A DNA stretch of 64,000 nucleotides from Pseudomonas orientalis. GTDB taxonomy: Bacteria; Pseudomonadota; Gammaproteobacteria; Pseudomonadales; Pseudomonadaceae. Below, one piece after another: positions 9,163-18,515 of this stretch (position 1 is the first letter of the stretch; each line of letters opens with the position of its first letter). The position numbers and the translations under genes are program-made. The stretch covers positions 806,001 through 870,000 of the forward strand of contig NZ_JYLM01000001.1 in the NCBI RefSeq assembly GCF_001439815.1, written 5' to 3'. A model generated the notes under the pieces. It was not told the origin of the DNA, did not search any database, and saw only the letters and a program-made list of their open reading frames with translations.

Positions 9163-10494
9163 TCAGTACACCCAGACCTCCACCCGCCGATTCTTGATCC
9201 GCCCTTCATCCGCCGTATTCGCCGCCACCGGCATCTGTGCGCCGAACCCGCGAATGTCGCGCAGTATCACGCCGCTTTTCACCAACTCCCTGCGCACCGC
9301 CATGGCCCGCAGCTTCGACAGCAAGGCCGCCCGCTGCGGATCATTCTTGGCATCGCCAAACCCCACCAGCGTCACCTGCTTGTGCAGTTTGCCGTGGCTT
9401 TTCAGGTAGGCCACCACCCGCTGCACATCCTGGCGCGCCTTGTTGTCCAGGCTGGCGCTGCCTTCCTCGAAACGAAAGTTCACCGTCAAGCGCTGGGCGT
9501 TGCGCGCAATCGCCTGATACTCCTCGGGCATCGAGGCGCGTGGCTCCACGCCGATCGCCTGCACGTGCTGAGCGATAAAGCCGTTGGCCGCGACGATGGC
9601 CTGGCCCTGGCTGCTTTGGGCAAAGTCCACCAATGCCCTGGCCCAAGGGTTATGGGTCTCCGCAGGCAGATAAAAGTACAGTCGCCGTGACAGCGGGTAG
9701 TCCTCGGTGGCGATCAGGCTGCCCAGTGGCAGCATCGGTTGCGAGTCGCCATCGACCACCGCCACGGCCTTGGCCTGGCGTACGTAGGGCAGCCCGATAA
9801 AACCGATGCCTTGGGGGTCCTGGCTGACCGCATCGGACAGCGCTTCGCTGGACTCGAAACGCCGGGCCGACGCGGCCAGCGGTGTGTCGCGGCGGTTCAG
9901 CACCAGTTCCTTGAAAGTGTCATAGGTACCGGACCGGTCGTCGCGGGCGTACACATGAATGGCGCCGCCACTGCCGCCCAGCGCTTCCCAGGTGCTGATC
10001 TGGCCATTGAAGATCTGCGCCAGTTGCTCGGTATTGAGAGTATCCAGCCGATTCTGCGGGTTAAGGATGATCGCCAGGCCGTCAATGGCGATCACCTGTT
10101 CGGCGCCGGGACTTTTCAGGTCGCCAAGGGGCTCGAGATCGACCAGTTCGTTGTCGTTGATCGGGCGCGATGACGCGGCCAGGTCGGCGCTGTTGTTTTT
10201 CAGCGCGGCAAAGCCCGTGCTGGAGCCGTGGGCGGCTATGTCGATGAATACGGTCTTACCCTGACGGGTTTTGCCGATCACACGCTGCTCATTGGCACCG
10301 TTGGCGGCTTCGCTGTGCACGCCTTGCAAACCCTGGCGCTCCATCAACCCCTTGACCAGGGCCGGCCCCAACCCCGCGCCGATGGTGTTGGAGCCCTGGA
10401 TGCGCAATGCCGGGCCTTGATCGGGAAGCGGGAGAGGGGAGGACACAGCGAAAAACGGGAAAAGCGTCAGCAGTAACAGAACGCGCAGCCTCAT
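9163..10494 (-). CDS. PstS-like substrate-binding protein fused to an OmpA peptidoglycan-binding domain
   Basis: 443 aa. An N-terminal signal peptide (residues 1-18, LLLLTLFPFFAVSS) precedes a phosphate-binding-protein-like domain (residues about 28-300; RIQGSNTIGAGLGPALVKGL, an AASSRPINDNE segment, DDRSGTYDTFKELVL). The C-terminal 110 residues form an OmpA-like peptidoglycan-anchoring domain (NFRFEEGSASLDNKARQDVQ ... LSKLRAMAVRRELVKSG ... GRIKNRRVEVWVY). The protein should be periplasmic and cell-wall attached. It stands alone with no transporter genes beside it, so a sensing or scavenging role is possible; transport is not demonstrated. Similar fusions occur in many pseudomonads. Confidence 0.82.
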   Translation of the reverse strand: MRLRVLLLLTLFPFFAVSSPLPLPDQGPALRIQGSNTIGAGLGPALVKGLMERQGLQGVHSEAANGANEQRVIGKTRQGKTVFIDIAAHGSSTGFAALKNNSADLAASSRPINDNELVDLEPLGDLKSPGAEQVIAIDGLAIILNPQNRLDTLNTEQLAQIFNGQISTWEALGGSGGAIHVYARDDRSGTYDTFKELVLNRRDTPLAASARRFESSEALSDAVSQDPQGIGFIGLPYVRQAKAVAVVDGDSQPMLPLGSLIATEDYPLSRRLYFYLPAETHNPWARALVDFAQSSQGQAIVAANGFIAQHVQAIGVEPRASMPEEYQAIARNAQRLTVNFRFEEGSASLDNKARQDVQRVVAYLKSHGKLHKQVTLVGFGDAKNDPQRAALLSKLRAMAVRRELVKSGVILRDIRGFGAQMPVAANTADEGRIKNRRVEVWVY

Positions 10495-10579
10495 GCCGGC
10501 ACCTTCTTGCGCAAAAGGGAGTGCCGCGAGATTAAGTCAGTTGGATTGCAAACATATGACTGATAGATCACAGATCAAA

Positions 10580-10670
10580 ATGTGGGAGGGGGCTTGCCCC
10601 CGATAGCAGTATGTCAGTCAGTTGATCTGTAACTGATACACCGCCATCGGGGGCAAGCCCCCTCCCACAT
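10580..10670. repeat. REPIN, GTGGGAGGGGGC-type
   Basis: Inverted pair of REPs (ATGTGGGAGGGGGCTTGCCC ... GGGCAAGCCCCCTCCCACAT) with about 45 bases between them, in the gap before the exonuclease gene end. Confidence 0.92.
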
Positions 10671-10692
10671 GGGATTTTCACCGGCAGGGAGA

Positions 10693-11505
10693 TCAGCTCA
10701 GCTCAAGCCAGATCGGCGCATGGTCCGACGGCTTTTCCAATGCCCGCAGATCATAATCGACGCCGGCATCCTTGATCCGTGGGAGCAAGCCATTGGACGC
10801 CATGATCACGTCGATGCGCAGGCCGCGCTTGGGCTCATCCTCAAAGCCACGGCTACGGTAATCGAACCAGCTGAAGCGGTCGGTCACTTCAGGGTTCAGG
10901 TGACGGAAGCTGTCCACCAGGCCCCAGTTTTTCAGGCGGGCCATCCATTCGCGCTCTTCGGGCAGGAAGCTGCACTTGCCGGTTTTCAGCCAGCGTTTGG
11001 CGTTGTCGGCGCCGATACCGATGTCGCAGTCTTGCGGGGAAATATTCACGTCGCCCATCACCACCAGTGCCTGGTCATTGCTGAAGCGGCTTTCCAGCAG
11101 TTGCTGCAGGTCTTCATAGAAGCGCTGCTTGGCCGGGAATTTGGTGGGGTGGTCGCGGCTTTCACCTTGTGGAAAGTAGCCGTTCATGATGATGACCGGG
11201 TTGCCGTTCTCGTCGGCGAAGGTGCCCCAGATAAAACGGCGCTGGGCGTCTTCTTCATCGGTGGCAAAACCTTTGTGCACATCCAAGGCTTCCTTGCGCG
11301 AAAGCAGGGCCACACCGTAGTGGCCTTTCTGGCCATGGTAGTAAACGTGATAGCCCAGCGCCTGGACTTCGGCCAGCGGGAACTGGTCGTCGTGGACCTT
11401 GGTTTCCTGCAGGCCAATGACGTCCGGCTGATGCTTTTCAATCAGCGCCGCCAGCTGATGAGGGCGGGCACGCAGCCCGTTGATATTGAAGGAGACGATT
11501 TTCAT
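10693..11505 (-). CDS. xthA: Exodeoxyribonuclease III
   Basis: 270 aa from the ATG at 11505 ([15 protein letters not shown]), matching the family N-terminus; longer in-frame starts add unrelated sequence. It is a Mg-dependent AP endonuclease / 3'-5' exonuclease for base-excision repair in the cytosol. Catalytic motifs of the exonuclease-endonuclease-phosphatase fold are visible: [23 protein letters not shown] (metal-ligand Glu), [15 protein letters not shown] and the C-terminal [10 protein letters not shown] with the catalytic Asp-His. Length agrees with E. coli Xth (268 aa). A GAAGGAGACGATTTTC-like context is inside the gene start region only, and no clear promoter was seen. Confidence 0.93.
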   Translation of the reverse strand: MKIVSFNINGLRARPHQLAALIEKHQPDVIGLQETKVHDDQFPLAEVQALGYHVYYHGQKGHYGVALLSRKEALDVHKGFATDEEDAQRRFIWGTFADENGNPVIIMNGYFPQGESRDHPTKFPAKQRFYEDLQQLLESRFSNDQALVVMGDVNISPQDCDIGIGADNAKRWLKTGKCSFLPEEREWMARLKNWGLVDSFRHLNPEVTDRFSWFDYRSRGFEDEPKRGLRIDVIMASNGLLPRIKDAGVDYDLRALEKPSDHAPIWLELS

Positions 11506-11674
11506 GGTCGGCGGTCCAGTCTGGCAAAAGGGCGATGCTAGCCGACAAGTCGGACGGGGGCCAGCGTGGCGGTAGGAAGCATGCGCTGCTACTGTCTGGG
11601 AACGACTGGCGCTGCGCAGGTTCGTACCCATAAGAACGCCCTATTTTTGAATGGCGTCCAGGAGATTGACTGTT

Positions 11675-12325
11675 ATGCCTGACACTTCGACGGCCGCTGC
11701 CGAGATTCGCGTGCTCAACAGCGGTTATTCCCGCGAAGCGCGTTCCCTGCTGTACCAGGCCTACCGTCACGAACCGACCTTCGCCTACATCTTCGAAGCC
11801 GAGCGGCCAGGTTATGAACAGCGGGTGCGCGCCACGGTGCGGGAGCTGGTCAAGCAGCATTTCTTCCAGAAACTTCCGGCCATCGGCCTGTTCGTCAACG
11901 ACCGTCTGATCGGCGTCGCCCTCATCGCGCCGCCGCAACGGCGCCTGGGCATCACCGAGAGCTGGGCCTGGCAGATCCGCATGTGGTTGAGCACCGGTGT
12001 GCGCGGTACGCGGCGTTACCTCGAATACCATCAGGCTGTGTTGGCGTGCCTGCCCGCAGCGTCGGTGCATGTGTTGCCGTTGCTGGGCATTCACCCGCAG
12101 TTGCAAGGCCAGCACTACGGCGAACAATTGCTCGAAGCGGTCCATAACTGGTGCGCCGAAGACCCGCACTCATCGGGCGTGGTGCTCGACACGGGCAATT
12201 CCCGTTACCTGGATTTCTATAAGCGTCAGGGCTATGAGGAAATCGGTGAAATTGCCGTAGGACCTGTCCTGGAGCATGTGTTTTTTCATCCCAATCCCCA
12301 GGCGTTAAATGCTGCAACGGCTTGA
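11675..12325 (+). CDS. GNAT-family N-acetyltransferase
   Basis: 216 aa from the ATG at 11675, preceded by AGGAG at 10 bases spacing. The central acetyl-CoA site of the GNAT fold is recognisable: LLGIHPQLQGQHYGEQLLEA near residue 138-157 (R/Q-x-x-G-x-G/A variant), followed by VVLDTGNSRYLDFYKRQGYE near 170-190, the usual beta-alpha element contacting CoA. The acceptor substrate cannot be deduced. It precedes tamA by 64 bases on the same strand and might share transcription with tamAB, though a promoter could lie in that AT-rich gap. Confidence 0.8.
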   Translation: MPDTSTAAAEIRVLNSGYSREARSLLYQAYRHEPTFAYIFEAERPGYEQRVRATVRELVKQHFFQKLPAIGLFVNDRLIGVALIAPPQRRLGITESWAWQIRMWLSTGVRGTRRYLEYHQAVLACLPAASVHVLPLLGIHPQLQGQHYGEQLLEAVHNWCAEDPHSSGVVLDTGNSRYLDFYKRQGYEEIGEIAVGPVLEHVFFHPNPQALNAATA

Positions 12326-12389
12326 GACAGAATTATTCAGATAAATCCGAGTTCAAAGTTCCTCTCTCGCTCGTGTAGCATCCGCGCCT

Positions 12390-14117
12390 ATGAAGTTTCC
12401 AGGAAGATTTACCAGCGGCTTGATTCTGCTGTTCACAAGCTGCGGCGCATGGGCGCAAAGCGAACTGGACGTGCGGATCAAACCCTCAAATGACGCGCTG
12501 AAAGCCAACATCGAAGGCTACATCGGCGGGGTTGGCGATCGTGATGAAGAAGCCCTGCTGCGATTCAGCCGTGGGGCCGAAGAACAGGCGCGCAAAGCGG
12601 CCCAGGCGCTGGGCTTCTATCAGCCCCGGATCGCCAGCGATGTGAAGGGCGGCAAGAACCCGCGCCTGACCCTCACCATCGACCCAGGCGAGCCGGTGCA
12701 TCTGCGCAACGTCACCCTGCGGGTCGATGGTCCGGCGGCGAGCCTCAAGGCATTTCGCGTGCCCGCCAGTGACGATCTCAAGCCCGGCGCGGTGCTCAAT
12801 CACGGCCATTACGATGACGCCAAGCGCCTGATCCAGAATCAGGCGTCGCGTTACGGCTTTTTCAGCGGGCGCTTTACCAGCCAGAAACTTGCCGTCGACC
12901 CTCAAGCAGGCGTGGCCGACATCGAACTCATTTACGACAGCGGCCCGCGCTACAGCATGGGTAAGGTCAGCTTCAGGGGCGACACGCCCTTTGACGAAGA
13001 GCTGTTGCAACGCATGGTGCCGTTCAAACCTGGCACGCCCTATGACTCCGAACTGGTCGCCGAACTCAACCAGAACCTGCAGGCCAGTGGTTTCTTCGAC
13101 AGCGTGCGCGTGGACGCCAGCCCCACAGCCTCGACCAATGACGTGATTCCGGTGGCCGTGCAACTGGACACGCGCAAACCACGCACCATGGGCCTGGGCC
13201 TGGGGTTCTCGACCGATGTCGGCCCACGGGGCAGGGCCAACTGGACGCGCCACTGGGTCAACCCCCAGGGCCACAGTTATGGCTGGGAAGCCGAGTTGTC
13301 GGCGCCGCGCCAGAACGTCGGGCTGTGGTATGACATTCCGCTGGACCCTCCGCTCACCGACAAATTGCGTTTCGCCGGCGGCTATCAGAATGAAGAGATC
13401 GCCAACACCGACACCTTGAGCAAGCTGCTCACCCTGGGCCCCGAATGGCACAGCAAGTTGCCCGGCGGCTGGACGCGGGTGATCTCGCTCAAATACCAGC
13501 GTGAAGAATATCGCCTGGGCAATGACTCGGGCTTGAGCAACCTGGTGATGCCGGGCATCAGCTATTCCTACTTGCGCAGCGACAACCGCATCGATCCGCA
13601 CAACGGCTATCGCCTGATGTTCGACAGCAAGGTCGCCAAGGAAGGGCTCGGTTCCGACACCAACCTGTTGTATGGCACTGCCACGATCAAGGGCTTGACC
13701 ACCTTGTGGGATAACCACCGGTTCCTGGGCCGTGCGCAGGTGGGCGGCAGTGCCACCAATGGCTACAAGTCGGTGCCGCCGTCGCTGCGCTTCTTCGCCG
13801 GTGGCGACCAGAGCGTGCGCGGTTATGAATACCAGACTCTGTCGCCGGAAAACGATCGCGGCGACCGCATCGGTGGCCGCTACATGGTGGCGCTGAGCGC
13901 CGAGTACCAATATTCCATCACTGAAAAGTGGCGGATCGCGACCTTTATCGACCAGGGCAACTCGTTCAACACCCTGGACATGCCCAGCCTGAAAACCGGC
14001 GTGGGTGTGGGGGTGCGCTGGGTCTCGCCCGTGGGCCCGATCCGCCTCGACCTGGCCCATGCCCTGGAAGACCCGGGCGGCATTCGATTGCACTTTTCCA
14101 TGGGGCCTGAGCTGTGA
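12390..14117 (+). CDS. tamA: Translocation and assembly module outer-membrane subunit TamA (Omp85 family)
   Basis: 575 aa. A signal peptide (residues 1-22, ending in SCGAWAQ) is followed by three POTRA-like repeats (about 23-265) and a 16-strand Omp85 barrel (about 270-575). The barrel carries the family motif VRGYEYQTLSPEND near 480 (the RGY of the L6 loop) and ends in LHFSMGPEL. It sits in the outer membrane and, with TamB, supports transport of proteins/phospholipids across the envelope. The next gene, tamB, starts on the last base of its TGA stop (TGATG), indicating translational coupling. Confidence 0.93.
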   Translation: MKFPGRFTSGLILLFTSCGAWAQSELDVRIKPSNDALKANIEGYIGGVGDRDEEALLRFSRGAEEQARKAAQALGFYQPRIASDVKGGKNPRLTLTIDPGEPVHLRNVTLRVDGPAASLKAFRVPASDDLKPGAVLNHGHYDDAKRLIQNQASRYGFFSGRFTSQKLAVDPQAGVADIELIYDSGPRYSMGKVSFRGDTPFDEELLQRMVPFKPGTPYDSELVAELNQNLQASGFFDSVRVDASPTASTNDVIPVAVQLDTRKPRTMGLGLGFSTDVGPRGRANWTRHWVNPQGHSYGWEAELSAPRQNVGLWYDIPLDPPLTDKLRFAGGYQNEEIANTDTLSKLLTLGPEWHSKLPGGWTRVISLKYQREEYRLGNDSGLSNLVMPGISYSYLRSDNRIDPHNGYRLMFDSKVAKEGLGSDTNLLYGTATIKGLTTLWDNHRFLGRAQVGGSATNGYKSVPPSLRFFAGGDQSVRGYEYQTLSPENDRGDRIGGRYMVALSAEYQYSITEKWRIATFIDQGNSFNTLDMPSLKTGVGVGVRWVSPVGPIRLDLAHALEDPGGIRLHFSMGPEL

Positions 14118-17100
14118 TGCGTGGTTTGAAAATAGCGGGGCTGGCGCTGGTCGCCATCCTCGCCTTGCTGTTATTGGCGCTGTGGTCGGGGCTCGGCACC
14201 CAGGCGGGCAGTCGTTGGGCCTTGGGCCAGGTGCCAGGTTTGAGCGTGGAGAATTTCCAAGGGCGTCTGGGCGGGCAATGGCGCGCCGACCATCTGCTGT
14301 GGCAACAGGACGGCAGCCGCGTCGAGCTGAATGCACCGATATTCGATTGGTCGCCCGGCTGTCTGCTGCGCATGGCCCTGTGCATCAACCGACTGGATGT
14401 GGAACAGGTCAGCCTGGAATTCGCCCCCAGTGCCGAAGAAAGCGACAGCGGGCCGATTCAACTCCCCGACCTGAAACTGCCGGTTGCCCTCCAGTTGGGC
14501 GATGTGCGCATCGGCAGCCTGCTGTTCAACGGCAGTGAAGAACTCAAGGGCCTGCAATTGGCCGCGCACTGGACCGCCGCCGGGCTGCAGATCGACTCGG
14601 TGCGTCTGCAGCGCGATGACCTGGTGCTGGACCTCTCCGGCCTGCTGCAACCTACCGGCGATTGGCCGCTGAATGCCACCGGCAACCTGAGCTTGCCCTA
14701 TGCGCCGAGCGGCGCACCCTGGACCATCGCCCTCAAGCTCGAGGGCGACCTGCTCAAGACCCTCAAGCTCGACGCCGACAGCAGCGGCTACCTGCCGGCC
14801 AAGCTCACAGGCGAGCTGCAACCTCTGGCGCAAAACCTGCCGGCGCAGTTGCGCATCACTTCCGAGGCGTTCAAGCCCAGCGCCGATCTGCCCGACACCT
14901 TGCAGCTCAACCAACTGGACCTGAGCGCCAAGGGCGACCTTAAAGCGGGTTATCAGTTGCTGGGCAAAGCAGTATTACCGGCGGAAAAAGGCCCGGTGGA
15001 TTTACTGCTGCAAGGCAAGGTCGATGCCAAGGGCGCACAGATCGCCGGCCTCGACCTGAACGCCGGCGACAAGCAGAGCCTCAAGCTCAGCGCCAACCTG
15101 GACTGGCAACAAGGCTTGCGCGCCGACGCCAAAATCGACTGGCTGGACTTCCCCTGGCACCGCCTCTATCCGGTCATCGACGAGCCGCAAGTGGCCTTGC
15201 GTACCTTCAACGGTGAAATCTCCTATAAAGACGGCAACTACCTGGGCAACCTCAAGGCTGACCTCGACGGCCCGGCGGGCAAGTTCAATGTGGTTACGCC
15301 GTTCAGTGGCGATCTCAAGCAAGTCTTTCTGCCTGAGTTGAAGCTGAGCGCAGGCCAGGGCAAGGCCGAAGGCCACCTGAACCTGCAATTTGCCGACGGT
15401 ATCGCCTGGGACACCGCGCTGGACCTGTCGGCATTGAACCCGGCGTACTGGGTCGCAGAGTTGCCCGGCACCCTGGCCGGGCCGCTGCGCAGCAAAGGCG
15501 AGTTCAAGAACGAACAGCTCAAACTCAACGCCGACCTCGACCTCAAGGGCCGCCTGCGCGGACAGGCCGCCGTATTTGCGGCCAAGGCCGAAGGCGCGGG
15601 GCAGCAATGGACCCTCGCCAACCTGGACATCCGCCTGGGCGACAACCGCATCAACGGCAGCGGCAGTCTGCAGCAACGCCTGGCCGGGCAGATCGACATC
15701 AAGCTGGCGCGCCTGGCCCAGCTCTGGCCGCAACTGCGGGGGCAAGTCAACGGGCGTTTCGAGGTGGCTGGCACCTTGAAAGCCCCTCAAGGCAAGCTCG
15801 ACCTCAAGGGCCTGCAACTGGCCTTTGCCGACAACCGTCTGCAAACCCTCAACCTGGACGCCAACCTCGATAGCGCTCAGCGCGCCAAGCTCGACCTCAA
15901 GGCCAGCGGCATTCAAAGCGGCGAGACGCAAGTCGGCAACCTTACCGCCAGCGCCCAGGGCGATATCAAGAACCAGAAGGTTCAACTGGCCCTGACTGGC
16001 CCGCTGGTCAAATTGGCCCTGGCCCTGGACGGCAACCTCGACAAAGACAACTGGCGTGGGCGCCTGGCCAGTGGTGACGTACAAGCCGGTGGCCAGGACT
16101 GGCGGCTGCAAGCCCCGGCGAAGATCGAACGCCTGGCCGATGGCAAGCTGACCTTCGCCGCGCACTGCTGGGTCTCCGGCGGCGCCAGCCTGTGCGGCGA
16201 AGACCAGCGCCTGATGCCCGAGCCGAAGCTGCGCTATCACCTCAAGCAATTCCCTATCGACAGTCTTGCGGCGTTCCTGCCCAACGACTTCGCCTGGCAG
16301 GGCAGGCTCAATGCCGACGTACAACTCGACCTGCCGGCCAGCGGTCCGAAGGGCGTGGTTTCGGTAGACGCTGGTGGCGGCAACCTGCGGGGGCGGGACA
16401 AGGGCCAATGGCTGGATTTCCCCTACGACACCCTGAAACTGGAAACTACCCTCAACCCCAAGCGCATCGATACCCAGCTCAACTTTCGTGGCGGCAAGCT
16501 CGGCGAGCTGCTGTTGCAGGCGCAGATCAACCCGCTGCCGGCCAACAAGCCGATCACCGGCAACTTCAGCCTCACCGGACTGGACCTGGCCGTGGCGCGA
16601 CCCTTTGTGCCGATGGTGGAAAAGCTCAACGGCAAGCTCAACGGCAATGGCCGCATCTCCGGCGGTTTGCTCGCGCCCCTGGTTAACGGCAACGTGAATC
16701 TGGTGGACGGTGAAGTCTCAGGTCCTGAACTGCCCATCAGCCTCGAGGGCCTGAACCTGCAGGCGCAGATCGCCGGCGAAAGCGTTCAGCTTAATGGCGG
16801 CTGGCACAGCGGCAAGGCGGGGCAGGGCAGCCTCAAGGGCCAGATCGACTGGGGCCGCGCCCTGGTGGTGGACCTCAGCCTCAAGGGCTCGCAACTGCCG
16901 GTGACAGTGGAACCCTACGCGGTACTGGAAGTGGCCCCCGACCTGAACATCAGCCTCAAGGACGACAAGCTGGCGATTGCCGGCAAGGTGCACATCCCTC
17001 GCGGCGATATCACCGTGCGCGAGCTGCCGCCGTCGACGGTCAAGGTGTCCGATGACACGGTGATCGTCGGCAGCCAGACCGAAGCAGGCAAACCGCCGAT

Positions 17101-17803
17101 GGCCATGGCCATGGATATCGACGTGGAGGTAGGCGAAGACCAGCTCAACTTCGCCGGCTTCGGCCTCACCGCCAAAGTGCAGGGCCATGTGCATATCGGC
17201 GACAACATGGACACCCGTGGCGAGCTGTGGCTCAACGACGGCCGTTATCGTGCCTACGGCCAGCGCCTCAACGTGCGCCGTGCACGGTTGTTGTTTGCCG
17301 GGCCGCTGGACCAGCCGTTCCTGGATATCGAAGCGGTGCGGGTTACCACCGAGGCCTCCCGCACGGTCACGGCCGGGATTCGTTTGAGCGGCAGCGCCGA
17401 GCAGCCGACCACGCAGATCTTCTCCGAGCCCGCCATGGCTCAGGAGGACGCGCTGTCCTATCTGGTGCTGGGGCGTTCGCGCACCAATAACGGTGAAGAC
17501 AACAACATGCTTGCCGAAGCCGCCCTGGGCCTGGGCCTGATGGGCAGCGCCGGGGTGACCTCGGACATCGCCCATAAATTGGGCATCCAGGATTTCGACC
17601 TGGATACCCAAGGCACCGGCAACAGCACTGCCGTGGTGGCCAGCGGCAAGATCAACGAGAAACTCAGCCTGCGTTACGGGGTAGGGGTGTTCGAACCGGC
17701 CAACACCATCGCCTTGCGCTACCTGCTGAGCAAGAAGGTGTACCTGGAAGTGGCCACAGGCGTAGCCAGCTCCCTGGATATCTTCTACAAACGCGACTTC
17801 TAA
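14117..17803 (+). CDS. tamB: Translocation and assembly module inner-membrane subunit TamB (AsmA-like bridge)
   Basis: 1228 aa. A single N-terminal membrane anchor (residues 6-28, IAGLALVAILALLLLALWSG) precedes a very long repetitive beta-rich region (DUF490/AsmA-like groove) and a conserved C-terminal DUF490 block (about 880-1228, with DRELWLNDG-like and LSYLVLGRSRTNN segments, ending ASSLDIFYKRDF). It spans the periplasm and partners with TamA in outer-membrane biogenesis and lipid transport. ATG 14117 overlaps the tamA stop by one base; a GTG three bases earlier is possible. The length agrees with the family (about 1220-1260 aa). Confidence 0.93.
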   Translation: MRGLKIAGLALVAILALLLLALWSGLGTQAGSRWALGQVPGLSVENFQGRLGGQWRADHLLWQQDGSRVELNAPIFDWSPGCLLRMALCINRLDVEQVSLEFAPSAEESDSGPIQLPDLKLPVALQLGDVRIGSLLFNGSEELKGLQLAAHWTAAGLQIDSVRLQRDDLVLDLSGLLQPTGDWPLNATGNLSLPYAPSGAPWTIALKLEGDLLKTLKLDADSSGYLPAKLTGELQPLAQNLPAQLRITSEAFKPSADLPDTLQLNQLDLSAKGDLKAGYQLLGKAVLPAEKGPVDLLLQGKVDAKGAQIAGLDLNAGDKQSLKLSANLDWQQGLRADAKIDWLDFPWHRLYPVIDEPQVALRTFNGEISYKDGNYLGNLKADLDGPAGKFNVVTPFSGDLKQVFLPELKLSAGQGKAEGHLNLQFADGIAWDTALDLSALNPAYWVAELPGTLAGPLRSKGEFKNEQLKLNADLDLKGRLRGQAAVFAAKAEGAGQQWTLANLDIRLGDNRINGSGSLQQRLAGQIDIKLARLAQLWPQLRGQVNGRFEVAGTLKAPQGKLDLKGLQLAFADNRLQTLNLDANLDSAQRAKLDLKASGIQSGETQVGNLTASAQGDIKNQKVQLALTGPLVKLALALDGNLDKDNWRGRLASGDVQAGGQDWRLQAPAKIERLADGKLTFAAHCWVSGGASLCGEDQRLMPEPKLRYHLKQFPIDSLAAFLPNDFAWQGRLNADVQLDLPASGPKGVVSVDAGGGNLRGRDKGQWLDFPYDTLKLETTLNPKRIDTQLNFRGGKLGELLLQAQINPLPANKPITGNFSLTGLDLAVARPFVPMVEKLNGKLNGNGRISGGLLAPLVNGNVNLVDGEVSGPELPISLEGLNLQAQIAGESVQLNGGWHSGKAGQGSLKGQIDWGRALVVDLSLKGSQLPVTVEPYAVLEVAPDLNISLKDDKLAIAGKVHIPRGDITVRELPPSTVKVSDDTVIVGSQTEAGKPPMAMAMDIDVEVGEDQLNFAGFGLTAKVQGHVHIGDNMDTRGELWLNDGRYRAYGQRLNVRRARLLFAGPLDQPFLDIEAVRVTTEASRTVTAGIRLSGSAEQPTTQIFSEPAMAQEDALSYLVLGRSRTNNGEDNNMLAEAALGLGLMGSAGVTSDIAHKLGIQDFDLDTQGTGNSTAVVASGKINEKLSLRYGVGVFEPANTIALRYLLSKKVYLEVATGVASSLDIFYKRDF

Positions 17804-17821
17804 GCCGTACTCGGTTAAAAA

Positions 17822-17912
17822 ATGTGGGAGGGGGCTTGCCCCCGATAGCGGCCTTTCAGTCAGCTAATCTGTAGCTGACACACCGCTATCGGGGGCAAGC
17901 CCCCTCCCACAT
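17822..17912. repeat. REPIN, GTGGGAGGGGGC-type
   Basis: Inverted REP pair downstream of tamB (ATGTGGGAGGGGGC ... GCCCCCTCCCACATT). The inner segment contains the recurrent CAGTCAGCTAATCTGTAGCTGACAC stem shared by this REPIN class. Confidence 0.92.
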
Positions 17913-17969
17913 TGGTTCTTTATTTCACTCAAGTTTTTGGTCAGTTACCAAGCAACCTAACTATTCCAT

Positions 17970-18024
17970 TTGACATTCGCTGCCTAAGCAGTAATATCTC
18001 GTCACACATTCACTGCCTAGGCAG
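17970..18024 (+). promoter_or_regulatory. Promoter of the marR-emr operon with two MarR-type operators
   Basis: A -35 TTGACA (17970) and -10 TAATAT (17992) are separated by 16 bases. Palindrome CTGCCTAAGCAG (17980-17991) lies between them, and a second, perfect copy CTGCCTAGGCAG (18013-18024) lies just after the expected start site. Both are followed by TAATA, and their centres are 33 bases apart. The arrangement predicts repression by the MarR protein encoded 18 bases downstream. Confidence 0.8.
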
Positions 18025-18041
18025 TAATAAGGTGACTTTCG

Positions 18042-18515
18042 ATGCCCCACTTCACCCCCGACAACTTCCACAACTGCCATCTCGGCCTGTTGCTGGGCCG
18101 CGCCGCGATCCTCAAGGACCGCATCATCGACACCCATATGGAACCCCACGGCATCACCGCCGCGCAGTTCAAGGTGTTGATCATCATGGCCCAGTTCGGT
18201 GTCGACACCCCGGCCGAGCTGTGCCGCCACCTGTCCCTGGACAGCGGCTCGATGACGCGCATGCTCGACCGGCTGGAGCAGAAAGGCTTGCTCAGCCGCA
18301 AACGTTCCGAGCTGGACCGCCGCCAGGTGCAGTTGGTGCTGACCGCCGATGGCCAGCGCCTGGCGGACATGCTGCCGCACATCGGCGCCCAGGCCCTTAA
18401 CCAACTGGCCGGCGTCCTTGAGACGGGCGAGCTGGAAACCCTGGAACGCATCCTCAAGAAAATTCTGATCGCTGCAGGTGACCCCATCACGATCCAGCGG
18501 GTAGGTAACCAATGA
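18042..18515 (+). CDS. MarR-family repressor of the downstream efflux operon
   Basis: 157 aa with AAGGTGA before the ATG. Winged-helix MarR fold: DTPAELCRHLSLDSGSMTRM near 57-76 is the recognition helix region, followed by LDRLEQKGLLSRKRSELDRR (the wing, with the conserved DRR). It probably responds to phenolic or hydrophobic compounds and represses its own operon through the two palindromes in its promoter. It overlaps the next gene by 4 bases (ATGA). The layout regulator - outer membrane factor - EmrA - EmrB resembles emrRAB-type systems. Confidence 0.9.
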   Translation: MPHFTPDNFHNCHLGLLLGRAAILKDRIIDTHMEPHGITAAQFKVLIIMAQFGVDTPAELCRHLSLDSGSMTRMLDRLEQKGLLSRKRSELDRRQVQLVLTADGQRLADMLPHIGAQALNQLAGVLETGELETLERILKKILIAAGDPITIQRVGNQ

